Shown: in pieces, positions 19,339 to 30,766 of the stretch
How positions within the stretch are numbered: position 1 is the first letter of the stretch
Layout: every line of letters begins with the position of its first letter
Source: Mesorhizobium liriopis
GTDB lineage: Bacteria > Pseudomonadota > Alphaproteobacteria > Rhizobiales > Rhizobiaceae
Direction of reading: 5' to 3'
DNA length: 64,000 bases
Assembly: GCF_024053505.1 (NCBI RefSeq)
Contig: NZ_JAMXQS010000010.1
Span: 150,822 to 214,821 of the forward strand
The notes under the pieces: generated by a model
Seen by the model: the letters and a program-made list of their open reading frames with translations, nothing else
Told to the model about the DNA's origin: nothing
The model's database searches: none
Made by a program: the position numbers and the translations under genes

Positions 19339-19863
19339 TCACAAAACCCTGTAGGTTCTGTCGTAATAGATAAGCGGCGAGGTGCTTTCGCCTAGCCGCA
19401 CACCCACCACACGGCCGAACATAACCCTGTGAGTGGCAACCTCCTTGGCCTCGATCAGCTCACAGTCGAACACGGCCAGTGCGTCGGAAAGGGTCGGTGC
19501 GCCGCTGACGATGGTGTCCCAAGAGCCATGGCGAAAGCGCTCCTCACTGGAAAGACCCGTGATGCCGGAAAAGGCGACCGATAATTCCTGATGATGCGCG
19601 GAAAGCGTGTTAAGCGCGAACACGCCATTGTCCACGAACAGGTCATTGGCTTGGCTTCGGCGATTGACGCAAACCAAGATCGTCGGCGGCTCGTCTGAAA
19701 CGGAACAGGCTGCGATCACGGTCGCACCACGCGGCCCAGCCGGACCAGCAGTCGTAACGACATGGACGGCACCGGCAAAGCGACTCATCGCGTCGCGATA
19801 GGTTTGCGGCTCGACAATCGACTTCGTCAACATGGAAAGGAGGGCCTCGAGGGCGACAGACAC
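19339..19863 (-). CDS. Flavin reductase-like (RutF/HpaC family) protein
   Basis: A 174-residue flavin reductase-fold protein. The motifs VHVVTTAGPAGPRGATVIAA, ILVCVNRRS, FALNTLS and the C-terminal LIYYDRTYRVL match the family that supplies reduced FMN to monooxygenases or binds flavin alone. The first gene of the minus-strand operon with the XdhC pieces; it may support an electron-transfer or oxygenase partner encoded elsewhere. The ATG at 19863 is used; an ATG at about 19833 would remove ten residues. Confidence 0.84.
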   Translation of the reverse strand: MSVALEALLSMLTKSIVEPQTYRDAMSRFAGAVHVVTTAGPAGPRGATVIAACSVSDEPPTILVCVNRRSQANDLFVDNGVFALNTLSAHHQELSVAFSGITGLSSEERFRHGSWDTIVSGAPTLSDALAVFDCELIEAKEVATHRVMFGRVVGVRLGESTSPLIYYDRTYRVL

Positions 19864-19970
19864 ATGGTGAACCTATATGGAGCTTGTGGCCTCCTGCGCA
19901 ACGTGTCCTTCAATCGGTGCACAGGCTGCCGCTTTAGGTTCGATTTTCCTGCTTCGCGCGACAAGACTCC

Positions 19971-21035
19971 GTGACCCGCCGCAAGACAAGAACACTGCTC
20001 CTTTCGCTCGCCGGCATCGCCTTTTCCTTGGCGGCGAACAGCGCCGCATGGGCACAAGAGTTGACGGTAGGCGTCGTCGCACCTTTGAGCGGGCCGAACG
20101 CCATTCTCGGGCGGCAGGTTGTGGATGGCGCACGTGTCGCAGCGAGGGAGCGCGCCAAGATCGCCGAGGCGGACGATGCCTGCACGGCAGAGGGTGGACG
20201 CGCGACGGCCGAACGGCTCGTCGCGGCAAAGGTTCGGATCGTCATCGGCTTCCTTTGCACCGAATCAATCGAAGCCGCCCTTCCCGCATTTTCTCAGGCC
20301 GGTATTCCGGTCATCACGGTCGGCGTCCGCACTGACAGTCTAACCGAGCGTCGAGAGAAGACCGGCTGGAACGTCTTCCGTCTCGCTCCCCGCGCCGATG
20401 CCGAACGCGCGGCGGCCAGCGAGATCATTCCTCGGCTCTGGCGCGACGTTCCCTTCGCCATTGTGGATGATGGCACGATCTACGGTCGCGAACTCGCGGA
20501 AAGTGTGCGTGCCGCCGCAGAGCAACGCGCGCTCCGTCCTGTCTTTGTGGATACCTACCGCCCGCAATTGGACAACCAGATCGGCTTGGTGGGTCGTTTG
20601 CGCCGCTCGGGCGCCTCGGCGGTATTCGTTGGCGGCGATGTCGAGGATGTCGCCATCATGGCGCGTGATGCCGCGCAGATCGGCGCGGACTTGATCTTCG
20701 GCGGTAGCGAAACGCTACGCCAGCCCTCTGAAGCTGCACCGCTGCTGGCCGGCACCATCATGATCGGCTTGCCTGATCCGGTCTCGCTCGCCCCACAAGC
20801 CACGCTCGACGCCCTGCGCGACAAGGGTGTGATCCCGGACGGCTACGTGCTGCCCGCCTATGCCGCGATGGAGATCGCGCTTCAGTCGCAGGGCGTGGTG
20901 GCCGCGATTGCCAATGGCCGCTTCGACACCGCGCAAGGCTCGATTGCGTTTGACCCCAAAGGCGATCTTGCCACATCGCCGTACCGGCTCTTTCGTTTCG
21001 ACGGCACGAAGTTCGAAGAGATCGCGCTGCCATGA
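19971..21035 (+). CDS. Branched-chain amino acid-type ABC substrate-binding protein
   Basis: A 354-residue periplasmic protein with a signal peptide ending AWAQ (about residue 29) and the LivJ-like fold (LTVGVVAPLSGPNAILGRQVVDGARVA). Such proteins bind branched-chain or other amino acids, amides or small peptides. The start is GTG at 19971. No permease or ATPase genes are nearby. The stop overlaps the start of the P1 peptidase gene by four bases (ATGA), so binding protein and peptidase are translationally coupled. Confidence 0.82.
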   Translation: MTRRKTRTLLLSLAGIAFSLAANSAAWAQELTVGVVAPLSGPNAILGRQVVDGARVAARERAKIAEADDACTAEGGRATAERLVAAKVRIVIGFLCTESIEAALPAFSQAGIPVITVGVRTDSLTERREKTGWNVFRLAPRADAERAAASEIIPRLWRDVPFAIVDDGTIYGRELAESVRAAAEQRALRPVFVDTYRPQLDNQIGLVGRLRRSGASAVFVGGDVEDVAIMARDAAQIGADLIFGGSETLRQPSEAAPLLAGTIMIGLPDPVSLAPQATLDALRDKGVIPDGYVLPAYAAMEIALQSQGVVAAIANGRFDTAQGSIAFDPKGDLATSPYRLFRFDGTKFEEIALP

Positions 21036-22039
21036 GCTTCCGGCCCGGCCCACGCAATCTCCTGACGGATGTCGCCGGCTTGCGTGTGGGGCAGGCAAAG
21101 GATGACGATCTGAAATCCGGCGTCACCGCCATCATTTGCGACGAGGCATCGGCGGCGGGCGTGCAGATCCTCGGCGGCGCGCCGGGAACACGCGAGACAG
21201 ACCTGCTCGAGCCGCACAACACCGTGCCCGGTGTCAACGCCATCGTGCTCTCAGGCGGCTCGGCTTTTGGTCTCGACGCCGCGAGCGGCGTGCAGTCGGC
21301 TTTACGCGAGGATGGGGTCGGCTTCGCCGTTCGGGATTTTCGCGTCCCCATCGTGCCCGCCGCGATCCTCTTCGATCTCGCCAATGGCGGAAACAAAGAC
21401 TGGGGGCGCCATTCCCCTTATCGCGAACTGGGCTATCAGGCGGCGCGCATCGCGTCTGCCGATTTCGCGCTTGGCAGCGAGGGTGCGGGTACCGGCGCGT
21501 TGGTTTGCGGTCTCAAGGGTGGCCTTGGTTCCGCTTCGGTCATGCTCGAATCCGGCATCACGGTAGCAGCCTTGGCGGCCGTCAACGCAGTCGGCAGCGT
21601 GACGGTCGGTGACAGCTCGCATTTCTGGGCCGCGCCGTTCGAAATCGATGGCGAGTTCGGCGGCCTTGGCTTGCCGCCACTCACGCCGGATGCGGTCACG
21701 CCTCGCACGAAGTTCCAGACGCAAACCTCTCCCCTCGCGAACACGACCATCGCTGTGATCGCGACCGATGCGGTGCTCGACAAAGCCGGCGCGAAGCGCT
21801 TGGCCATCGCCGCGCATGACGGCTTCGCCCGCGCCATCTGGCCTGCGCATACCGTGGCCGATGGCGATCTCGTCTTCGGCCTGGCCACGGGCAGCGCCGG
21901 CAAGGTGCCCGACTTCGCCCAAACCGTCGAACTTCACGCCGCAGCCGGGGCGGTCATGGCCCGCGCCATCGCACGCGGCGTGTTTATGGCTACGCCTGCG
22001 CCGAACGACCTTTTCCCCACATGGGGCGCAAGGCGTTGA
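21032..22039 (+). CDS. P1 family (DmpA/S58) aminopeptidase-like protein
   Basis: A 335-residue member of the self-processing S58 family (DmpA, BapA). LTDVAGLRVGQAKD at the N-terminus, VLSGGSAFGLDAASGV near 71-86 and GSEGAGTGALVCGLKGGLGSAS near 149-170 are typical. The nucleophile is probably the serine in the GLGSAS stretch, where the chain would cut itself into two subunits. Known members cleave D- or beta-amino acid peptides. No signal peptide is seen. It is coupled to the upstream binding protein, which may deliver its substrate. Confidence 0.82.
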   Translation: MSFRPGPRNLLTDVAGLRVGQAKDDDLKSGVTAIICDEASAAGVQILGGAPGTRETDLLEPHNTVPGVNAIVLSGGSAFGLDAASGVQSALREDGVGFAVRDFRVPIVPAAILFDLANGGNKDWGRHSPYRELGYQAARIASADFALGSEGAGTGALVCGLKGGLGSASVMLESGITVAALAAVNAVGSVTVGDSSHFWAAPFEIDGEFGGLGLPPLTPDAVTPRTKFQTQTSPLANTTIAVIATDAVLDKAGAKRLAIAAHDGFARAIWPAHTVADGDLVFGLATGSAGKVPDFAQTVELHAAAGAVMARAIARGVFMATPAPNDLFPTWGARR

Positions 22040-22097
22040 GCCTTCTCGCCCCCTCTGTTACAGGCACCTCGATTTTCCAGTTCCAAAGAGTTCGCCC

Positions 22098-23399
22098 ATG
22101 ATCCCGCGCTACTCGCGCCCGGAAATGACCGCCATCTGGTCACCCGAAACCCGCTTCCGCATCTGGTTCGAGATCGAAGCCTACGCCGCTGACGCGATGG
22201 CCGAGCTTGGCACGATCCCCAAGGACGCGGCGGCAAAGATCTGGGAGAAGGGTCGGGACGCCGTGTTCGATGTCGATCGCATCGACGAGATCGAGCGCGA
22301 AACCAAGCACGATGTCATTGCCTTCCTGACGCATCTCGCCGAGATCGTCGGACCCGAGGCACGCTTCGTCCATCAGGGGATGACGTCATCGGACGTGCTC
22401 GACACCTGCCTGGCTGTACAACTCGCTCGCGCCAGCGACATCCTGCTTGCCGACATCGACGCCCTGCTCGCCGCTCTCAAGCGGCGCGCGCTGGAGCATA
22501 AGGACACGGTCACCATCGGCCGCTCGCACGGCATCCATGCCGAGCCCACAACCTTCGGCATCAAACTGGCGCTGGCCTATGCCGAGTTCACGCGCTGCCG
22601 CGAGCGTTTGGTTCATGCCCGCGAAGAGATCGCCACCTGCGCAATCTCGGGCGCGGTCGGCACCTTCGCCAACATCGATCCGCGCGTGGAAGAGTATGTC
22701 GCCGACAAGCTCGGCCTCAAGCCTGAGCCCGTCTCGACGCAGGTCATCCCGCGCGACCGCCACGCTATGTTCTTTGCGACGCTGGGCGTCATCGCCTCGT
22801 CCATCGAGCGGCTGGCGACCGAAATCCGCCACCTGCAGCGCACCGAGGTTCTGGAAGCGGAGGAGTACTTCTCGCCGGGCCAGAAGGGCTCGTCGGCTAT
22901 GCCGCACAAGCGCAACCCCGTCTTGACCGAAAACCTCACCGGCCTCGCCCGCATGGTCCGGGCCTTCGCCCTCCCGGCTATGGAGAATGTGGCGCTTTGG
23001 CACGAGCGCGATATCTCGCACTCCTCGGTCGAACGCATGATCGGCCCGGATGCCACGGTGACGCTCGACTTCGCGCTTGCCCGCCTCACCGGCGTGATCG
23101 ACAAGCTCGTCGTTTACCCGAAGAACATGGAAGCCAATCTCAACCGCTTCCGCGGCCTCGTTCATTCCCAGCGCGTGCTCCTCGCACTGACACAGGCCGG
23201 CGTGTCACGCGAGGATTCATATCGGCTCGTCCAGCGCAACGCGATGAAGGTGTGGGAACAGGGCGCGGACTTCTTGGAAGAGCTGCTCGCCGACAAGGAT
23301 GTCCGAGCGGCCCTTTCCGAGGATGTCATCCGCGAGAAGTTCGATCTCGGCTACCACACGCGGCACGTCGATACGATCTTCTCGCGTGTCTTCGGCTAG
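22098..23399 (+). CDS. purB: Adenylosuccinate lyase
   Basis: A 433-residue fumarase/aspartase-superfamily enzyme that acts twice in purine synthesis: on SAICAR and on adenylosuccinate. The signature SSAMPHKRNP is near residues 265-275, HQGMTSSDVLDT near 93-104, and GRSHGIHAEPTTFG near 138-151. The ATG at 22098 is the family start; the open frame upstream is a shadow of the peptidase. The stop shares CTAG with the convergent VOC gene. Confidence 0.94.
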   Translation: MIPRYSRPEMTAIWSPETRFRIWFEIEAYAADAMAELGTIPKDAAAKIWEKGRDAVFDVDRIDEIERETKHDVIAFLTHLAEIVGPEARFVHQGMTSSDVLDTCLAVQLARASDILLADIDALLAALKRRALEHKDTVTIGRSHGIHAEPTTFGIKLALAYAEFTRCRERLVHAREEIATCAISGAVGTFANIDPRVEEYVADKLGLKPEPVSTQVIPRDRHAMFFATLGVIASSIERLATEIRHLQRTEVLEAEEYFSPGQKGSSAMPHKRNPVLTENLTGLARMVRAFALPAMENVALWHERDISHSSVERMIGPDATVTLDFALARLTGVIDKLVVYPKNMEANLNRFRGLVHSQRVLLALTQAGVSREDSYRLVQRNAMKVWEQGADFLEELLADKDVRAALSEDVIREKFDLGYHTRHVDTIFSRVFG

Positions 23400-24205
23400 T
23401 CCTTCGCCACTACCCTGACTTCCGTGCCCCATGGGTCGCGGAAGTCTTGCGGTTCCTTCGCCTCGCGCGAAGCCAGCTCGAACCAACTCAGCCCCGCGCG
23501 CTTCGGATCGCGCGGACCGGCACCTCGGCTCTGCCAGACATTGGCGCCGACATGGTGGTGATAGCCGCCGGTGGACATGAAGGCCGCCGCATCACCATAG
23601 CGCGCCACCGTGTCGAAGCCGAGATTGTCCTTCCACCAGCTTTCCGCCTGACGCGGATCACCGACGCGCAGATGGATGTGTCCGACCATTGCGTCATCCG
23701 GCACGCCCTGCCAGCCCGCATCCCCTTCCGGCAAAGACCTCAGCAGGTCTTCAACATTCAGCCGCACCGTCGCCATCTCGACCTGGCTGCCGTTCCACTT
23801 CCATTCGTCCGGCCTGCGGTCGCGGTAGATTTCGATGCCGTTGCCTTCCGGGTCGTCGAGATAGACGGCCTCGCTGACGAGATGATCCGACGCGCCGCCC
23901 ACCGGCAGAAGTTTTTCGGCGGCATAGCGCAGCCAGCGTGCGAGATCGGCGCGTTCGGGCAGGAGGAAAGCCGTGTGGAACAGGCCCGCGCTACGCGGCG
24001 CGTCGGGTTCGGCAGACGGATCGCTTTCGATCCGAAGCAGTTCGCGATTTCCCGCTCCGAGACGGATCGCGCCGTTCTCGCGGCCGAGTTCGCGCATGCC
24101 CACGACCGTTTCATAGAATCGCGCGAGGTTGTCGGCATCACGCGCACGGAGCGCCACGCGCGAAACATGGATCGGCGTCGTGGCTGCGAAAGGCAGGCTG
24201 CTCAT
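23396..24205 (-). CDS. VOC-family (extradiol dioxygenase-like) protein
   Basis: A 269-residue protein with two vicinal oxygen chelate modules: HVSRVALRARDADNLARFYE at the N-terminus and GHIHLRVGDPRQAESWWKD near residue 170. Candidate metal ligands are the two histidine-containing strands and GIEIYRDR. It resembles glyoxalase/catechol 2,3-dioxygenase-like proteins such as CatE, but the substrate is unknown. The ATG at 24205 has GGAGA eight bases upstream. The frame continues upstream to 24280 without support. Confidence 0.82.
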   Translation of the reverse strand: MSSLPFAATTPIHVSRVALRARDADNLARFYETVVGMRELGRENGAIRLGAGNRELLRIESDPSAEPDAPRSAGLFHTAFLLPERADLARWLRYAAEKLLPVGGASDHLVSEAVYLDDPEGNGIEIYRDRRPDEWKWNGSQVEMATVRLNVEDLLRSLPEGDAGWQGVPDDAMVGHIHLRVGDPRQAESWWKDNLGFDTVARYGDAAAFMSTGGYHHHVGANVWQSRGAGPRDPKRAGLSWFELASREAKEPQDFRDPWGTEVRVVAKD

Positions 24206-24358
24206 CAAGGAAGTCTCCGGCGAGGCGGCTGGTTCGTTTGCCCCGCGCTGTTGTTCCGAAAATCGTCCTTCCGCCGACACGGCACAAGCCGACGCCGAGC
24301 GAACACGCTGTTCACGCTCCGGATTGCCTCAAAGACGGTGCGTCTCTAAATCGGCGCC

Positions 24359-24913
24359 ATGAAAGTCAAAGACACCGATATCCTGATCGTCCCGGGCTAC
24401 ACCAATTCCGGCCCCGACCACTGGCAGACCCGCTGGGAAGCCAAGCTCTCGACCGCGCGGCGCGTAGAGCAGGCCGAATGGTCGAAGCCCGTGCGCGAGG
24501 ATTGGGTGGATGTTCTCGCCAAAGCCGTGAACGAGGCCGAAAAGCCGGTCGTGCTCGTGGCCCATTCGCTGGGTGTGGCGACCGTGGTGCAGGCCGTGCC
24601 GAAGTTCGAGAAGCCGGTCATCGGCGCATTCTTGGTGGCTCCGCCCGATGTCGCGAACCCGGAAATCCGCCCCAAGCACCTGATGACCTTCGGCCCCTAT
24701 CCGCGCGATCCGCTGCCGTTTCCATCCATCGTAGTCGCGAGCCGCAACGACCCGTTCTCCTCATTCGAGGCAATGGAAGACATTGCCGGCGCCTGGGGGT
24801 CACTCTTCATCGATGCAGGCGAAGCCGGTCACATCAATTCCGAGGCCGGCTACGGCCCATGGCCCGAGGGCTCGATGACTTTCGCGCAGTTTATTTCACG
24901 ATTGCAGGCCTAG
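24359..24913 (+). CDS. RBBP9/YdeN-family alpha/beta-hydrolase
   Basis: A 184-residue small serine hydrolase. It carries ILIVPGYTNSGPDHWQTRWE near 8-27, the nucleophile elbow VAHSLG near 66-71, an aspartate in ASRNDPF near 128-133 and a histidine in EAGHINSEAGYGPWPEG near 154-170, all typical of the RBBP9/YdeN group. The physiological substrate is not known. The stop codon overlaps that of the convergent aldolase gene as CTAG. Confidence 0.86.
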   Translation: MKVKDTDILIVPGYTNSGPDHWQTRWEAKLSTARRVEQAEWSKPVREDWVDVLAKAVNEAEKPVVLVAHSLGVATVVQAVPKFEKPVIGAFLVAPPDVANPEIRPKHLMTFGPYPRDPLPFPSIVVASRNDPFSSFEAMEDIAGAWGSLFIDAGEAGHINSEAGYGPWPEGSMTFAQFISRLQA

Positions 24914-25677
24914 ATCGAACTTTTCGCTGCCTTCAAAAGTGCTTCGGCACCGAGCTTCATCAGGTTCTGCTCGTTGCCGAGCGCGAAAAAGCGGAAGCCC
25001 ATCTGCACGAAACGGCCCATCATCGATGGCTCCATGATATAAATGCCAGCAAACTTGCCCGCCGCGCGGGCACGGGCCGCGACGTCACCGACCGCTGCCA
25101 TCATGTCTTCGAGCGTCGGGTCGAGCTTGGCACCATCCGTCCAGGCAATGGAGAAATCCGACGGCCCGACGAAGACGGCATCGATGCCGGGCGTCGCCAG
25201 TATGCCGTCCAGACTCTCGAGCGCCGCCCGTGTCTCGATCATTGCGAACGAGACTGTCTCCGCATTGGCTTCAGGCAGGTAGCTCGCGGCCGTCATACGC
25301 AGGCGCGGCAATGCGAAGGTCGGCCCCCATGAGCGCTGGCCCAGCGGCGGATAATTCGTCGCGGCAGCAAAGCTTTGGGCATCGGCCACAGAGTTCACCA
25401 TTGGCGCAATCACCGCCTCGGCGCCGAAGTCGAGCGCCCGGCTCGCCATGTCCCAGCGCCCCACCGGCACACGGACAACCGCATGACGCTCAGCTTGGCG
25501 GATCGCTGGGATCGAGCGGACGACACTGTCTTCGTGATGCCCGCCATGCTGCATGTCGAGTGTGATGGCGTCGTAGGCTTGCGCCGCCATCACCTCCACG
25601 GTGAGCGCATCGGGGATGCCCGACCAGCCGGTGATCACCACCTCGTCGCCACGCAGGCGCGTCGCCAGTGTCGGCAT
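24910..25677 (-). CDS. HpcH/HpaI-family aldolase
   Basis: A 255-residue class II pyruvate aldolase-type TIM barrel. Landmarks are ITLDMQHGGH near 38-47, VRVPVGRWD near 68-76, EAVIAPMVNSVADA, MIETRAALE near 146-154 and AVFVGPSDFS near 168-177. Family members split or join pyruvate with an aldehyde, such as 2-keto-3-deoxy sugars or 4-hydroxy-2-oxo-heptanedioate. The specific substrate is unknown. No neighbouring aromatic-degradation genes are seen. Confidence 0.87.
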   Translation of the reverse strand: MPTLATRLRGDEVVITGWSGIPDALTVEVMAAQAYDAITLDMQHGGHHEDSVVRSIPAIRQAERHAVVRVPVGRWDMASRALDFGAEAVIAPMVNSVADAQSFAAATNYPPLGQRSWGPTFALPRLRMTAASYLPEANAETVSFAMIETRAALESLDGILATPGIDAVFVGPSDFSIAWTDGAKLDPTLEDMMAAVGDVAARARAAGKFAGIYIMEPSMMGRFVQMGFRFFALGNEQNLMKLGAEALLKAAKSSI

Positions 25678-25703
25678 GGCCAGCCCTCCCCGTTTCGCTC
25701 AGG

Positions 25704-26012
25704 TCAGCTTCTAACTTGCTCGGCTGCGACCAGCAGAAGCTCTTCCATCGCCTTGCGCACGTCGGTCTCGGTTTCCTTGGCGCCGCCGAGCTGGAGGTCG
25801 CCATAGACTTTGCGGAACACATCCTCGTCGCCGGCTTCCTCGAAGTCGGCGCGCACGACGTCCTTGGCATAGGCCTCGGCTTCCTCGTCGGACTTGCCGA
25901 GCTTTTCTGCGGCCCAGAGGCCCAGCAGCTTGTTGCGCCGCGCGATCGCCTTGAAGCGGGTTTCCTCGTCCAGCGCGAACTTGCGCTCGAAGCCTTCCTG
26001 GCGGTCTCTCAT
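25704..26012 (-). CDS. DUF1476 protein, F1-ATPase zeta-subunit type
   Basis: A 102-residue protein of the DUF1476 family. It starts with DRQEGFERKFALDEETRFKA and carries the hallmark ARRNKLLGLWAAEKLG near residues 23-38. By family knowledge this is the zeta subunit described in Paracoccus denitrificans, a natural inhibitor of F1-ATPase hydrolysis in alphaproteobacteria. The ATG at 26012 begins the conserved region; the open frame upstream to 26069 is not part of it. It lies divergently from purC across a 266-bp intergenic region. Confidence 0.88.
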   Translation of the reverse strand: MRDRQEGFERKFALDEETRFKAIARRNKLLGLWAAEKLGKSDEEAEAYAKDVVRADFEEAGDEDVFRKVYGDLQLGGAKETETDVRKAMEELLLVAAEQVRS

Positions 26013-26066
26013 ATTGGACACAGGCACCAATCTCCTTTTCACGTTTCCTGGTGGGTTACAGACCAA

Positions 26067-26092
26067 CAACGGTCAAGCCGGTCAAGCCGTTG
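26067..26092. repeat. Tandem 9-bp repeat inside a short inverted repeat
   Basis: GGTCAAGCC occurs twice in tandem (26071-26079 and 26080-26088). The block is framed by CAACGG (26067-26072) and CCGTTG (26087-26092), an inverted repeat. It lies in the 266-bp gap between the DUF1476 gene and purC. It could bind a regulator, or be a chance duplication. The rest of the gap shows no riboswitch or promoter that I recognise. Confidence 0.35.
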
Positions 26093-26278
26093 CAGGCTTT
26101 GGACAAAGCAGTCCCAGCGGAAATGCGCATTGAGGCTGGAATGTGATTGCGTTAGACACGATCTTATGGGTGGAACGCGTGCTCCCAACGCGAAGCCCAG
26201 CGAACGCTTTTCGAATTCCCATGGATCGCCCCGGCATCCCAACCCGCGCTCGACGCGATCCGAACCAGAGATAGCTCG

Positions 26279-27073
26279 ATGAAGACTCGCCGCCGCATTT
26301 ATGAAGGCAAGGCCAAGATACTCTATGAGGGCCCCGAGCCCGGCACGCTCGTGCAGTTCTTCAAGGACGACGCCACCGCCTTCAACAACAAGAAACACGA
26401 AGTGGTGGACGGAAAGGGCGTGCTCAACAACCGCATCTCCGAGCACATCTTCACCCATCTCAACCGCATGGGCATCCCGACCCACTTCATCCGCCGCTTG
26501 AACATGCGCGAGCAGCTGATCAAGGAAGTCGAGATCGTGCCGCTCGAAGTGGTGGTGCGCAACGTGGCCGCCGGTTCGCTCGCCAAGCGCCTCGGGCTCG
26601 AGGAAGGCACAGTGCTGCCGCGCTCGATCATCGAATTCTATTACAAGGCCGACGCGCTCGACGATCCGATGGTGTCCGAAGAGCACATCACGGCCTTCGG
26701 CTGGGCGAGCCCTCAGGAGATCGACGACATCATGGCGCTCGCCATCCGCGTCAACGACTTCCTGTCCGGCCTTTTCCTCGGCGTCGGCATTCAACTCGTG
26801 GACTTCAAGATCGAGTGTGGCCGCCTCTGGGAAGGCGAAATGATGCGCATCGTGGTCGCCGACGAGATCTCGCCCGATAGCTGCCGCCTGTGGGACGTGA
26901 ACACACAGGACAAGATGGACAAGGACCGCTTCCGCCGCGACATGGGCGGTCTGGTCGAGGCCTATCAGGAAGTCGCGCGCCGTCTCGGCATCATGAACGA
27001 GAACGAGCCCCCGCGCCCCACCGGCCCGGTGCTCGTCGCCGGTCGAGACACCAGCCGCGGCAAGCCGCACTGA
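26279..27073 (+). CDS. purC: SAICAR synthetase
   Basis: A 264-residue phosphoribosylaminoimidazole-succinocarboxamide synthase that joins CAIR and aspartate with [22 protein letters not shown] at the start, [19 protein letters not shown] near 90-108 and the [11 protein letters not shown] signature near 198-208 are diagnostic. It is the first gene of a purC-purS-purQ cluster. A 343-codon open frame on the other strand across this gene is judged spurious. Confidence 0.95.
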   Translation: MKTRRRIYEGKAKILYEGPEPGTLVQFFKDDATAFNNKKHEVVDGKGVLNNRISEHIFTHLNRMGIPTHFIRRLNMREQLIKEVEIVPLEVVVRNVAAGSLAKRLGLEEGTVLPRSIIEFYYKADALDDPMVSEEHITAFGWASPQEIDDIMALAIRVNDFLSGLFLGVGIQLVDFKIECGRLWEGEMMRIVVADEISPDSCRLWDVNTQDKMDKDRFRRDMGGLVEAYQEVARRLGIMNENEPPRPTGPVLVAGRDTSRGKPH

Positions 27074-27091
27074 ATTTTCCGGAGTAGCAGC

Positions 27092-27331
27092 ATGAAAGCG
27101 CGCGTTACCGTCACGCTGAAGAACGGCGTTCTCGATCCGCAGGGCAAGGCCATCGAAGGTGCCCTCGGTACCCTCGGCTTCGCCGGCGTGGGCTCTGTCC
27201 GTCAGGGCAAGGTCTTCGACGTCGAACTCAACGGCACCGACCAGGCCAAGGCCGAAGCAGACCTGAAAGCCATGTGCGAAAAGCTTCTCGCCAATACGGT
27301 GATCGAAAATTACTCGGTGGACTTCGCCTGA
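27092..27331 (+). CDS. purS: FGAM synthase subunit PurS
   Basis: A 79-residue subunit of the three-part phosphoribosylformylglycinamidine synthase. MKARVTVTLKNGVLDPQGKA and the GVGSVRQGKVFDVEL segment are typical. PurS holds PurL and PurQ together so that ammonia can pass between them. It lies 18 bases after purC and 36 bases before purQ; the three are likely one operon. Confidence 0.94.
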   Translation: MKARVTVTLKNGVLDPQGKAIEGALGTLGFAGVGSVRQGKVFDVELNGTDQAKAEADLKAMCEKLLANTVIENYSVDFA

Positions 27332-27367
27332 GGGCTTTCGCCCATCAGGCCAATTGCGAACAGAGCC

Positions 27368-28036
27368 ATGAAATCAGCCGTTGTTCTCCTCCCCGGCCTC
27401 AATCGCGACCGCGACATGATCGCGGCTCTCACAAAGGTCTCGGGCCAAGCGCCCAAGACCGTATGGCAAACCGAAACGGAACTGCCTGATGTCGACTTGA
27501 TCGTCATCCCCGGCGGGTTCTCCTTCGGCGATTACCTGCGCTGCGGCGCGATCGCCGCGCGTATGCCTGTGATGCGTGCGGTGGCGGATGCCGCCAAGCG
27601 CGGCGTAATGGTGATGGGCGTCTGCAACGGCTTCCAGATCCTGCTGGAGGCGGGCCTTTTGCCGGGCGCGCTGATGCGAAATTCGTCGCTGCAATTCGTC
27701 TGCCGCGAGGTGAAATTGCAGGTGGCGAATGCCAACACCGCCTTCACCCGCGCCTATGCGCCGAATGAGGTGATCCGCTGCCCTGTGGCTCATCACGACG
27801 GCAACTTCTTTGCAGACCCGGACACGCTCGCTCGCCTCGAGGGCGAAGGCCGCGTGGCGTTTCGCTATGCAGAAGACACGAACCCCAATGGCTCGCTCAA
27901 CGATATTGCCGGCATTCTCAACGAAGACGGCAATGTGCTGGGCCTGATGCCCCACCCCGAAAACCTGATCGAGGCCGCCCATGGGGGCTCGGACGGGCGC
28001 GGCATTTTCGAAAGCGCATTGCGGGTCGCCGCGTGA
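27368..28036 (+). CDS. purQ: FGAM synthase glutaminase subunit PurQ
   Basis: A 222-residue class I glutamine amidotransferase that supplies ammonia to PurL. The nucleophile cysteine lies in GVCNGFQIL near residues 83-91, the oxyanion loop in [14 protein letters not shown] near 44-57, and the catalytic His/Glu in GLMPHPEN near 196-203. It is the separate-subunit form that goes with purS and a small purL. The stop overlaps the start of the following lipoprotein gene by four bases. Confidence 0.94.
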   Translation: MKSAVVLLPGLNRDRDMIAALTKVSGQAPKTVWQTETELPDVDLIVIPGGFSFGDYLRCGAIAARMPVMRAVADAAKRGVMVMGVCNGFQILLEAGLLPGALMRNSSLQFVCREVKLQVANANTAFTRAYAPNEVIRCPVAHHDGNFFADPDTLARLEGEGRVAFRYAEDTNPNGSLNDIAGILNEDGNVLGLMPHPENLIEAAHGGSDGRGIFESALRVAA

Positions 28037-28452
28037 AGCCCGCATCGTTCGTTGTGGCGCTCGCCGTTCTTGGCGCCGCCAGCCTTTCCACAGCTTGCCA
28101 GTCTTCGAAGCCGACACCTTCGGTTTCCGTAAACAGCGGCAAGAGCGCATCGCTGCGCATCATGGAGCAGGTTTCGACCGCCGCCTATCGCTGCTGGTTC
28201 TCCTCCAAGGACAAGGATTTCCGCGCCTACAGCTTCGCCAACGAGCTCGACTCGCATTCCGGCCAGCCGCGCTTCCTCCTGGTGCCGGCCAGGAACTTCG
28301 GCGGACGCCCGTTGCTGGTCGTACAGGCCAAAGGCAATTCGAGCCGGCTCGACGTGTTCGGCCCGCTGCTCGATGAGCCGCTCGGCAAGCGCGTGTCATC
28401 CGATATCTCGCGCTGGGCATCTGGCCCCACGAGTTGCGGCGCGAGCGCTTGA
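28033..28452 (+). CDS. Putative lipoprotein, unknown function
   Basis: A 139-residue protein starting with GTG that overlaps the purQ stop (GTGA). A hydrophobic signal segment ends in SLSTAC near residue 22, which looks like a somewhat atypical lipobox. The mature part has no domain I recognise; it is polar, with two further cysteines near residues 54 and 136 that could pair. Position between purQ and purL is conserved-looking through translational coupling, but a purine role is not implied. It may be a periplasm-facing protein simply riding in the operon. Confidence 0.68.
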   Translation: MKPASFVVALAVLGAASLSTACQSSKPTPSVSVNSGKSASLRIMEQVSTAAYRCWFSSKDKDFRAYSFANELDSHSGQPRFLLVPARNFGGRPLLVVQAKGNSSRLDVFGPLLDEPLGKRVSSDISRWASGPTSCGASA

Positions 28453-28555
28453 TTCCATGCCGCGGGCAAGCTGGCTTGCCCGCGATTTCCGGTTCATTCC
28501 CTGAACGTGCTGCGCTAAGGGAAAGCCGATCCTTTCGCAGATTTCCCTGGTGCGC

Positions 28556-30766
<2,211 letters not shown>

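Noticed and set aside
26039..27070. A 343-codon open frame antisense to purC
   Set aside because: It gives no family motif, and purC with its signature sequences occupies the same bases.
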